Made by a program: the position numbers and the translations under genes. A stretch of 64,000 bases of DNA from CAYPNF01 sp964411985 (lineage in GTDB: Bacteria > Verrucomicrobiota > Verrucomicrobiia > Limisphaerales > J093). The notes beneath the pieces are model-generated. The model made no database searches. It was given only the letters and a program-made list of their open reading frames with translations, and was not told the DNA's origin. Positions 24,801 to 34,700 of this stretch are shown piece after piece (within the stretch, counting starts at the first letter, position 1; each line of letters begins with the position of its first letter). Where the stretch lies: assembly GCA_964411985.1 (NCBI GenBank), contig CAYPNF010000018.1, forward strand, positions 1 to 64,000, written 5' to 3'.

Positions 24801-27800
24801 AAGAAACGGATTCCTGAACGATAAGCCGCCTCGACCACACGGGGGAAATCGATGCAATCCTTTGCCTGAGCCACGATCGCGTTCGCGGCGGTCTCGCGGT
24901 CCGGTACATAATCGTGTCCCCAACCGCCGCTGTAGAACCGGATGCCTGGCGGCGGAGTCGTCTCAAACAGGTGAAGTTCCCGGTAGGCTGACTCCACGGG
25001 ATGCAGTAATTCACAATGAACCGTACTGACGCCCTCCACTGGAAACCAATGACAGCCGAGATCCGCCACCAAGGCTTCCACTTGTTGAGCGTCTCCGCCG
25101 ATAACACATTCGTTGGGGGTGTTGACGATGAGGATGTACACTCGCTGGCGTCCCGCCATCACGCTTCGGACCTCTGCCGCGGACCGGTCCACCAAACCAG
25201 CCTTCCACTCTACCTCTTGAGTGTCGGGCAAACCCCACACTCGCCGCAGCTGCCCTGGGGTGCCGGTCAGGTCGCGCGCGAACAGGGGAGAACCCATGAC
25301 TCGCTGGAGCATCTCGTCGCGACTCTTCCACGCGCGCAACGCAAACAGGGCGGTTGATTCTCCCAGGCTGTAGCCTAGCGCGGCTGAAGGCCGGAGACCC
25401 AAATACATGGCCAGATCGCTCACCATGGCTCCTAGCGCGACTTGTCCGCAAATCACGCCGCGATGATCCGTCCCGACCTCTTCACAAGAGGTCTCATTCC
25501 AGAATTGGTTGGCGAACATCTGGCTGGCCAGAAACTGATTCTCTCGATCCAAAGTCCGAAGAATCTCCGGCCAATGCAAGGCTAGTTCACGCCCCATGTC
25601 GGCAAACTGGTTTCCCGCTCCCGGAAAGACGAAAGCCATCTCGCCGTTCACCCTCAGGTCTGGACGCGTGTAGAAGAGCCGCTCCCGATCCGGGCCCATG
25701 TCAGGCCCGCGAGACCCCAAAGCACCGCCTTGTCGGACCCGGTCCGCAGCGACCCGCAGCAGGCGCTGCAGCTGTTGCGTGTCCTGGGCCACGAGTGCCA
25801 GCCGATATTCCGATGACCGATGCCCTGAATCCTGCCACCACTGTCTTGCCAACGATTCCGCTGACTTCCCGGTTTCCCGGGAGGCTCGTTCCCGGAAGGA
25901 CTCGATCACGTCTACGAGGTCCTCTGGGTCTCTTCCGTGGAACGTAAACAGAGCCTCTGATCGGGTGCCGAGCGCATAGCCGCGTGAGATCTCTGGGCTT
26001 TTCCCGGATTCGAACCCTTCCAGGACAATATGGGTGCAACCGCCATCGACACTGGTGGCACTCACCGCCGCCCGCCGGGGTCCCTCTGCGCGGTTACGTA
26101 CCCAATACTGGGGCGATGGCGAGTGCCGTAGGCACTTCGATTCAGCAAGCTCCGCGATCGGATTGCGCAGCCCTCGCAGTGGAGGGACCACCTCGTGGTA
26201 AAGCGCGAGCGCCGCCTTGGCTACAGCCACCAGCCCTGACACGGCACCCGTATGGCCTACGTCGGCTTGGGCACACCCTAAGTGACAGGGAGCCTGACGC
26301 GCTTCCGCGCCAAAGAACCCCTCCAAAGTCCTGGCTTCCTCGCGGTCGGCTTGGACGTTTGCGGAACCGCTGGCTTCAAGGAACCCGACGGATCCGGGGG
26401 TAACCCCTGCTTCCTCGTAGGCACGCTCCAGTGCCAGGCGATAAACCGGGCTGAGACGGCGTGAGCCTGCCACGCCACCACCTCCAGCTGATCCAATCCC
26501 GCGAACCACCGCATAGACGCGGTTGCCGTCCCGTAGGGCATCGTCAAGACGCTTCAGAACCAGGGCGACCGCTCCCTCGCCGGGGACCGGACCGTCTGCC
26601 TCTTCGTCAAACGGACGTGCCACTGCTTCGCGAGAATACGGTGTCAGCGCGTCAGTGCCGGCTAAAGCCCGCACGTCACCTGTCAGTTCCACTCCTCCCG
26701 CGAGCGCCTGGTCGAGTTCGCCAAGTTGCAGCGCGCGCACGGCGATCTCCAGGGCTTTGGCGCTGGAGCCATCCTCGCCGCACACCGTGTGGCTGGGACC
26801 TCCGAAATGAAACTCTTTGGCGATGCGGCTGGCGTTGGTTCCCGCGAGGGCCCCCATGGTGCGGTCCGCCGTGAGCGCGGGACAATACCCGTCGGTCGCC
26901 CCAGTCTTGCTGAGAGTTGCCCATCTCAGGTGGAAATCCGTCGTGCGCAGATCGAGACCCAGCCCTACAAACACCCCTGTGCGCACAGGATCGATTTGCC
27001 CCAAATCCGCATCGTGGAGGGCCGCGCGGGCTGTCTCTAGCATGATCGCCTGTTGGGGTAGGAGTTCCGCCAGTTCCTTGGGGGGAATCCGGTAGCGATC
27101 CACCGGGATCGTCAGATCTTGCAGATAGAATCCAGGGAAGAATCGGGCACGGCTGAAGTAGGCTCGGAGGTCGTGCGCAGGAACTCCGCGCCAGTCCGAA
27201 CGCTCCAGTGATGCGTCCTCCTGGCGCCCTCCCAGCACTCTCTCTTGAAAAGCCTGCAGATTCTGCCAAGGCCCCACGACGGCGCCGATGCCCACGATGG
27301 CGACGGGCGTAGCCGGGGTGGAGGATTTCTTTCGCACCGTTCGTGGCTTGGATGACTCCATCCACTCTTCGATGAGCACGTGGGCGTTAATGCCTCCGAA
27401 GCCGAACCCGTTGATGGCTGCCCGCCGTGGAGTGTCTGGATCACGCCGGTGCCAGGGTTGGCTCTCGTGGAGGATCCGGAATGGGCTGCCGTCCAGGCTG
27501 ATCTTGGCGCCGGGGCGCTGGAAGTTCGCGGTGCCAGGGAGGACATTGTGCTTCAAGGCGAGCAACATCTTGATGAGGCTGGCACTCCCGGCAGCCGTCA
27601 GCAGATGCCCTACGTTGGCCTTCACCGCTCCCAAGACACATTGGCCGGAAGTCCAGGCATGCCCCTGCCATAGTGTCGACAGGCTCTCCCATTCCACTGC
27701 ATCCCCCACCGGCGTGCCGGTGGCGTGGCATTCGATCATATCGACCTGGTTTGGCAGCCAGCCGGCCTGTTCGTAAGCACTCTTTAAGGCACGAAGCTGC

Positions 27801-28741
27801 CCTTCTGAGCTGGGTGATAAGAGATTCCCGTCGAGGTCATTCGAAAGGCCGATTCCACGGATCAGAGCGAGGATCTCATCACCGTCGCGCAGCGCATCGG
27901 AACACCTCTTGAGCACGACCACGCCCGAACCTTCGCCAACCACCAACCCGTTCCCAGCGGCGTCAAAGGGTGCGCAACGCCCGGTCGGAGAGAGAGCCCG
28001 CAGTTGGCAGAAACCCATCTGAGTGTAGAGGGAATCCGGACGTGACAGTCCTCCGGCCAGCATGGCATCAGCTCGTCCCGCCCGCAATTCATCACAGGCC
28101 AGTTTGAGGGCATAGAGCGAGGAGGCACAGGCGGCATCGATCGTGTAGACGTTGCCTCCCAGTCCCAGAGCCTGCGCAAGAACGCCCGCCGGCAGTCCGG
28201 CCACGTAGCGGTTGGCCGCGAATTCTCCCAAAGGCGCCAGTGCCGGGGGAGTTTCCTGCGATACCCCTCCCAGGAGAGGCGTGAGGACTCGCTCGCAGAG
28301 CGCGGAAGAAGCCGAGGTCGGGAGCGCGATATTTCCCAGGATCGCCCCAACACGGCTCAGGTCGGAGATCTTGGAACGAAGGCTGGCGAGCGCGTTACGA
28401 CCAGCTTCGAGAAGCAGGTGGAACGAAGGGTCAAGGGACTCCAGGAGGGCCGGAGGCAGGTCGAGTCCAGTCGTGTCCAGTTGGAAATCCTGGATGAAAC
28501 AACCGCGGTCGGTATACACGCGGTCCGGCATCCCAGCTTTCGGGTTCTGGGCTTCCTGGGGATCCAGGATCCATCGGCCTGGGGGGACAGGCCGGCTGGT
28601 GTCCACGCCTCGCTCGATCAGACTCCAGAAATCGATGAGCGTGCGCGCGGCGGGAAAAACGCCCCCAAGGCCGACGATGGCGATGGGGTCTTCGAGTGTC
28701 GAACCACCGTTCCCGGCGGTGTGTTCGAGACTACGCTTCAT
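21881..28741 (-). CDS. pfaC: PfaC-like synthase with embedded AT: KS-CLF-AT-DH-DH
   Basis: A 2286-residue polyketide/PUFA-type synthase subunit. In order: a ketosynthase (residues 15-450, C205 in DAACASS); a chain-length-factor-like KS (about 490-930) where the active cysteine is replaced (GEDGSSA, D657); an acyltransferase (about 1050-1390, S1125 in GYSLGES); then four hot-dog folds forming two FabA-like dehydratases, with H1795 in CHFVDDRVMPG and H2177 in AHFYQDPVVPG, each preceded by a hot dog without the histidine. Marine PfaC is KS-CLF-DH-DH, with the AT on separate PfaB; here the AT is built in. The ATG at 28741 is used because the 141 bp before it lie inside pfaA. It overlaps pfaA by 11 bp. 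Confidence 0.9.
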   Translation of the reverse strand: MKRSLEHTAGNGGSTLEDPIAIVGLGGVFPAARTLIDFWSLIERGVDTSRPVPPGRWILDPQEAQNPKAGMPDRVYTDRGCFIQDFQLDTTGLDLPPALLESLDPSFHLLLEAGRNALASLRSKISDLSRVGAILGNIALPTSASSALCERVLTPLLGGVSQETPPALAPLGEFAANRYVAGLPAGVLAQALGLGGNVYTIDAACASSLYALKLACDELRAGRADAMLAGGLSRPDSLYTQMGFCQLRALSPTGRCAPFDAAGNGLVVGEGSGVVVLKRCSDALRDGDEILALIRGIGLSNDLDGNLLSPSSEGQLRALKSAYEQAGWLPNQVDMIECHATGTPVGDAVEWESLSTLWQGHAWTSGQCVLGAVKANVGHLLTAAGSASLIKMLLALKHNVLPGTANFQRPGAKISLDGSPFRILHESQPWHRRDPDTPRRAAINGFGFGGINAHVLIEEWMESSKPRTVRKKSSTPATPVAIVGIGAVVGPWQNLQAFQERVLGGRQEDASLERSDWRGVPAHDLRAYFSRARFFPGFYLQDLTIPVDRYRIPPKELAELLPQQAIMLETARAALHDADLGQIDPVRTGVFVGLGLDLRTTDFHLRWATLSKTGATDGYCPALTADRTMGALAGTNASRIAKEFHFGGPSHTVCGEDGSSAKALEIAVRALQLGELDQALAGGVELTGDVRALAGTDALTPYSREAVARPFDEEADGPVPGEGAVALVLKRLDDALRDGNRVYAVVRGIGSAGGGGVAGSRRLSPVYRLALERAYEEAGVTPGSVGFLEASGSANVQADREEARTLEGFFGAEARQAPCHLGCAQADVGHTGAVSGLVAVAKAALALYHEVVPPLRGLRNPIAELAESKCLRHSPSPQYWVRNRAEGPRRAAVSATSVDGGCTHIVLEGFESGKSPEISRGYALGTRSEALFTFHGRDPEDLVDVIESFRERASRETGKSAESLARQWWQDSGHRSSEYRLALVAQDTQQLQRLLRVAADRVRQGGALGSRGPDMGPDRERLFYTRPDLRVNGEMAFVFPGAGNQFADMGRELALHWPEILRTLDRENQFLASQMFANQFWNETSCEEVGTDHRGVICGQVALGAMVSDLAMYLGLRPSAALGYSLGESTALFALRAWKSRDEMLQRVMGSPLFARDLTGTPGQLRRVWGLPDTQEVEWKAGLVDRSAAEVRSVMAGRQRVYILIVNTPNECVIGGDAQQVEALVADLGCHWFPVEGVSTVHCELLHPVESAYRELHLFETTPPPGIRFYSGGWGHDYVPDRETAANAIVAQAKDCIDFPRVVEAAYRSGIRFFLEIGPGNSCSRMISRILEGRPHWTRSLCGSAQEGLLGILRVFAQLFAEGVGIDLDGIYGKTSTADPRSPRGSTRSDRCVVIPVAGPCFSLKQSAGETARLSPSVPTATLSGLSDDPFEEEVLKAMAQAQEAVIGAHQAYLHFSQGVAAALTTGVQSHLALASQLGSASPSELESFLTALPAEPIRFQAASPSSPLALDRAACLEFARGSVAKVLGADFSLVDSFPTRVRLPDEPLMLVDRILTIEGEARSMTQGRVVTEHDILQGSWYLDQGRIPTCIAVEAGQADLFLSGYLGIDFQTEGRAVYRLLDAKVCFHRPLPGPGSVIHYDIRIDHFFRQANTWLFRFRFEATVEGQPLLTMTDGCAGFFTAEELAGGRGIVRTAMDLQVRPGKRPADWEDFVVMTKESYSSAQLEALRAGDLQGCFGPQFSALPLQRPLAIPSAPMNLVHRIPLLDPRGGRFGLGLIRGEADIHPKDWFLTCHFVDDRVMPGTLMYECCLHTLRVFLLRVGWVAEQDGTHLEPVPEVISQLKCRGQVLETTRTALYEISIKEIGYRPEPYVLADALMYADGKPIVEITNMSLQYSGITREALRRTWSGATDPTPRPRPVVYDSDRILAFAIGKPSEAFGEPYRVFDQERRIARLPGPPYQFLDRITEVQGEPFKMVAGAIAEAEYDIPSDAWYFAENRQGDMPFAVLLEVALQPCGWLAAYAGSALTSTEDLSFRNLGGKGKQLTPVDASTTRLITRVKMTRVSSSAGMIIQWFDLEVHSPTGLVYQGDTYFGFFPKAALAKQEGIRAARLYSPSDAEQLRALASAYPNEAPFVGDMLRMVDSIECFIPDGGPNGLGFIRATKRVEPTEWFFKAHFYQDPVVPGSLGLESFLQLLKYLAIQRWGHSEGIGWEAVATGQPHEWVYRGQILPTDHLVTVEAVVTAIDEEQKLLRADGFLSVDGRVIYGMKDFTVRRQRIAVGATFR

Positions 28742-31700
28742 GCTCCAACTGATTCCGATGGAAAGCCGTCTGAAGTCCGGCGTCCACGACGCACTCGTAC
28801 CCCTCCGCCACTGCCAGCAAGCCGCCTTCCCGGTCAAAGAAATGAAAATGGGCGGTGAGGATCGGGCCGGATGCCGAGTCAATGTGAATCACCACGCGGC
28901 TGCCGGCTTTCGGAAAGCCAGCTGTGTATTGGCGAAACCGCTGGATGGCGCAAGGCAAAGAAGCTCCACCGCGATACTGTTCACTCCAAAGAATCATCAG
29001 CTGGAAACTGCTGTCCAAGGCCAGAGGGTCTGACATCCAGGTGGGTCGCAGCGGATTTCGAATCCATTTCTTGGGCGCCGGGGCGCTCTTTACCAGTGCG
29101 GACACCTCAGTTGGGGAGCAGATCTCAATGGCCTCGATTCCTTGGAAGTGGGCTCCATGGAAAAGTTCCCCCTGCCCGTAAACAATTGGCTTCCCGTTGC
29201 CGTTTGCATGGTCCGTGAGCGGGACGTAACCCGTAGCGGGTTTGGGCATGACCTCCGTCAGAAGGACATCGGCTCGAGCGTGCAACAGCTTTTGGTTTTT
29301 CGACCGAGTCCAAAGTTGCGCAGGCACCCACAGCAGCCCATCCCGCATTTGGCCGGTCTCGGTGACCACATACGCTGTCGTGGATGTATCCGGTTCGAGG
29401 ATCACTCCCTTGAGAACCTGGAACTTCTCCAGACCGTGAAATAGCATTCCGGGATTGTCGTGTACGGCACCATGCGCCAGCCATTCAATCATCAGGGCCG
29501 CCGGCAAAACCGCATTGCCGTTGAGCACATGCGATTCAAGGCAGGGCAGGGCTTTCACACTGACTTCCCGCTCGAACGCCACGGACTCTTCCTTGGGCTC
29601 ATGAGTCCGACTCTCCGCACCGCCGTTCCTGGAAGGAGTGGACACGGGTGCCAGGGCCAGCACCTCCACCGAGTGATCGGCATAGGAGGAGATTTCTCGC
29701 ACGAAGAAGTTGGCCCCGACTTCGGGTTCAATCAGCCCAACGCCCTCTTGTTCAAAAAGCCCGCGCAGACTGCCTGAGACCATTCCCCCGTTCCAAGGCC
29801 CCCAATTGAATGACACCACCCGGCAGCCAGGCCTGCGGCGTGACTCGCTTTGGGCGATCTTGTTCAAGACTTCGTTTGCGGCCGCATAGTCCACCTGGCC
29901 TTTGCGCCCAAAACGGCCTGAGTAAGAGGAAAAGAGAGCCAGGAGCCGAAGATCATCCTCAGCGGACGCCGCCAACAGGTTCCTTAAACCAGAGACCTTG
30001 GTGCCATAAACCAGGTCGAACTGTTCCTCGGTCTTGTCTTCAATCTTGCGGTCGGCCAGAACGCCTGCACCGTGCACCAAACCTCGGATTGGACCCAGTT
30101 CGCGACGGACTTGTTCCAAAGCCTTACGAACCTCGGCGGGATGCCGCACGTCGAGCGTGTAGTAAGAGGCGGTGGCACCCGTGGCCCGGATTCGGCGGAG
30201 ATGCTCGCGGATCTCTCGCTGGGCCATGATTTCACGGTATTTCGTCTCCAGGTGTTTCGGTGAGCGGTTCTGCCGGGAATGCCCCAGGATGGCTTTCTTG
30301 ATCTCGGCTTCGCCAGTGATCCCCGTTAGCCATTCGGGCTCCGCCTCCGGGAGAGGACTGCGTCCGAGAAGCACCAGCTTCGGCTGGTGTCTTCGTGCCA
30401 ATTGAAGCGCAGCCGCTGCCGTGATCCCACGCGCCCCTCCTGTTACCACCACCACGTCCCCACGCCTCAACACCGGCTCAGCACCGCTGCTTGCGAATGG
30501 AACCTCCTGCACTTCCAGGCAGAAACGCCTGTCGCCCGACAGTCCCACTTCCGCAGGTCCGACTCGGAACATCTCTTCCACAATGAAATCGGCCGCCTCT
30601 GGACCGATCTCTGCCTCTGAATTCAAGTCGATAGCTTTGCAGTTGACCTCGGGCCATTCCAGACCGGCGGTTTTCACCAACCCGGCGAGTCCTCCACTCG
30701 TTGGATCGCCATTTCCATTCAGAGAGCCGAATCCAAAGACCCCGTCCAATCTGGATACAGTGACCAGGATGCCGGTCCTGCCGCCGCCCTGTTCTCTTCG
30801 CAGACCAGGCCCTGCCGCCTGGATCAGGCGGAAGGCTTCTTTCAGGACGGCGTCATTGCCGCGCTTGGCAGGCCAGAGAATGACCAGACCGGACAAAGCG
30901 AGGTTGGGCTGGGCCGCAATCAACTCAGCAACGGGACTCCGCCGTACGGAGTATCCACGCTCCCGCAGCCGTTTCTCAACGGCTTCGGAAAGCGAGGAAC
31001 CATCGTCAGTGACCCAGATTTCCGCGGCGGACGGCAGGCTGATCTGCTCCCGTCTGTCGTCTTTCCCCAGTTCCACTGGCTTGACCACTTGGCGATTCAG
31101 GCTCATCGCTGGCACCGGGGGAGCGTCCACTCGATTTACCTCTGCCTTGGGGGATACGGGTTGGATTGCGGGCTGCCGCTTGGATCCGGCGCTAAGGAAC
31201 TCCGCGATTTGACGCAGTGTTTGCAGGGTACCCAGGTGTTCCGGCTTGATCTCGGGAGCCTCGGGCAGCTGGGTCCTCATGGCTGCCATGATCTCCACCC
31301 GCTTGATGGAGTCCACGCCGAGGTCTGAATCCAGGCCCATGTCCAGGCTCAGCATCTCCACCGGATAACCGGTCTTGTCTGCCACCACGCCCAGCAAAAC
31401 TTCACACACCCGTGCCCCGTCCAGGCCGGGGGCTTGCGGGGAAAACTGGACTTGGGTTGCCGTTGATCCCGCCTTGGCGGCGGGCTTTTCGGTGAGAAAG
31501 GCAACCACTTCGTCCAAGGTCCGCAGCGTGCCCAAGTGCTCGGGTTTGATCTCGGGAGCCTCGGGCAGCTTCGTGCGCATGGTCGCCATGATTTCCACCC
31601 GTTTGATCGAGTCCACCCCCAGATCTGAATCCAGACCCATGTCCAGATTCAGCATCTCTACGGGGTAACCCGTCTTCTCGGATACCACTTCCAGCAAAAT

Positions 31701-34700
31701 CTCGCTTACCCGCTTCCGCTCCAGCGGCGAGGCGGCAGCGCTGCTTGGAGCCGGGTTGGTCTGGCTGCCTCCTGCCAGGAATCCCACTACCTGCTGCAGC
31801 GTTTGCAGGGTACCGAGGTGCTCTGGCTTGATTTCCGGCGCGCCAGGCAGTCGTCCTCGCAGGGAGGCCATGATTTCCACTCGCTTGATGGAATCCACGC
31901 CTAGATCCGAGTCCAGGCCCATCTCCAGATTCAGCATTTCAGCCGGATACCCCGTTTTTTCCGCCACCACCTCCAGGACAATTTGCCCGATGGCGTCGGA
32001 GGCTTGGTGCGGCGGCTTTGCCGGGGCCAGAGCAATTCCGAGCGGCTGAACCCGCGGGTCAAGCACTGGCGCAGGCGCGGCAGGTGCGGTTGGCAGAGGA
32101 TTGGGTCCAGACGTCCAAGGCTGGGGTGATGCAGGCGCGACCGGTGCAGACGTAATGGGGGGGAGATTCAGGAGCTCGCGCCGTTGAGAAAGCAGGGACT
32201 CCAAGGTGCGACGGGCGGCGTCCTGGTTCTCCAGGAACTGGCGATGCAACTGAGCCGTTTGTTCCTGGAGTTTCTGGAGGGAGAGGATGCCTTTTTGCGC
32301 CACATCCAGAGCGGCTGCGAGGCCGGGTTGCGAAGTCAGGAAAGCGGAGTTGGGCGTCTGCGGCGCCGGTTCTGCGGATCTCACAGGCGTTGCCGTCCTC
32401 TGAGGTGAGGATGCCGTCGTGGCTGGTGCGGCAGATTTCGCTGGGCCGGGAACCACTCTGGCGGATGAGGACGCCGGAGTATGGGGTTGAGGGGTGCGGT
32501 AGTTTGCTCCGGAAAGCGGAATGGTGAGGCTCGCCTTGCCGCTGAACTCGGAAGGCCGCATGGGGGATGCTCCTTCCCAGCGCGTCAGGTCCACTTTGTG
32601 TCCCAGTGCTGCCAGGCGACACAAGGCGATGGAAAGGTCGAATGTCCCTGAACGCGTTCCTTTGGAGGCATCGAGCGCGATGGCGTCGATCTCCTTCCCC
32701 GGAAGGATCGCCTGAACTAGGTCACTCAGCACATGGCCTGGACCCATCTCCAGGAAAGTGGTGACGCCATCCGCGAACATGTTCTGAATTTGCGCCAGAA
32801 AATCGACTGGATGTACAATCTGCCCGGCCAAAAGTTCACGTGCCTCTTCGGAGGTTTCTGGGTAGGCTTTGGCTGTCGTGTTGGCATAAACCGGCAGGTG
32901 CCCTTCGTTGAAGCGTATCTTCTTCAGAGCGGCGGCAAAGGGTTCCTGGGCATCGGCTACCAGCGGACTGTGGAAAGCGGCAGACACTGGGAGCACGCGG
33001 GCCCTGACAGAGCGTTTCTTCAGTTCCGCCTCGGCCTGCTGGATTTGGGCCTTGGATCCCGCGAGGACAAACTGGCTTGGTGAGTTGCGGTTGGCGATCA
33101 CCAGGGAAAGTCGCTCCTCCCGGAGCACGCTTGCTACAGCCTCTTCGGATGCCTGCACGGCCAGCATGGCGCCCCGGTCACTGTGTCCATTGCGGTTGGC
33201 CATCAGCCGTCCGCGGAGATTGGAGAGGTGGTGCAGAGAGTCGGATTCCAGTCGTCCGGCACCGCAGAGGGCGAGTAATTCGCCGTAGCTGTGGCCTCCG
33301 GCGGCCTCGGGTTCCACACCAAAATAGGAGAGCACGCTCAGGGCCCCCAGCCCCATGGCCCCCAGAGCCGGTTGCGCTACCTCCGTGGATTTCAACGCTT
33401 CTTCCTGCTGGCGCCGTCCTTCCTCTGAAAAGGCGGGCGGGGGGTAGATGAAGTCGCTCAACCGCTGCAGCCCGCGCTCCGGTTGTTCCAGTGCAAACAC
33501 CCGGTCTGCTTTGGTTAGTGCCTCGATCATGCCTGGGAACTGGCAAGCCAAATCGCGGAGCATGCCCACGTACTGGGAGCCTTGTCCCGGGAACAGCGCG
33601 CCCAGTTTGCCTCGCCTCACCCCTGAACCAAACGCGACGCCAGATGGTAGAAACCAACCGGCCTTGTCAGGATTCTTCTCCAGCATGCCGAGAGCGGCAT
33701 CGCGAAGCACCCCCAGCGTGGTACCCGGGGTGATGGGCCAGAGGATGCGGAACTGAGCTTCGGCACGAAACTCCTGGCGCGACCGCTGCGCCCGGGCTCG
33801 CGTTTCCGCCCAAGGTTCGGCATCCGGCAGGCTGGAGAGCTGGTCATGAAGTTCCTGCCGCGTGGCACCGCACAAGGCCAGAATCTCCACGTCGCCATCC
33901 CAATCCGGCTTGTCCTTTGCGGAATTGTACTCTTCAAGGACGCAGTGGAAGTTGGTGCCGCCGAAGCCAAAGGCACTGACCCCCGCGCGCCTGGGGTGAG
34001 CTTCTTCGGGCAGCCAAGGGCGTTTCTGGGTGTTGACGTAGAAGGGCGATTGGTTGGGAGCCAACCCTTCGATTGGCTGGGTGACTTTGATGGTGGGAGG
34101 CAGGACTTTTCTTTCCAGCGCCAAGGCTGCCTTGATGAGCCCCGCCACTCCTGCAGCGGCTTTGGTATGGCCGATTTGGGATTTGACCGATCCTAAGGCC
34201 GCCCAAGTGCCTTCACGGCCTGACCCACGGAAAACCTCGGTCAGGGCCTGAATTTCGGTCGCATCTCCCACTTTGGTGCCTGTTCCGTGCGCTTCCACCA
34301 GCCCGATGGTATCTGGAGCGACCCCCGCTTCGGTGTAAGCTCGCTGGAGAGCCTGTTTCTGCCCTTCTGGCCGCGGCGCGTAGATCGCGTTGCCTTTTCC
34401 GTCGCTGGAAGAGCCCAGACCCTTGATTACCGCATAGATGTGATCCTGATCTCGCTGCGCATCTTCCAGCCGCTTCATCACCAACATTCCCAAACCCTCG
34501 CCGATGATCGTGCCATCGCACCCTCGGTCGAAGGGTTTCGCGTCTCCCGAGGGGGAGAGGGCGGGTGTCTTGCTGAAGCACATGTACATGAAGATGTCAT
34601 TGAAGGTGTCCAGTCCACCTGTGATGACCATGTCCGACCGCCCGGTCCTCAATTCGAGGATCGCCAAGTGCAGCGCGGCCAGGGAGCTCGCACATGCGGC

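Noticed and set aside
31195..32010. Regular ~290-bp repeat considered as CRISPR or tandem satellite
   Set aside because: In frame, each unit is an acyl carrier domain with LGVDSIKR; spacing is far too long for CRISPR.
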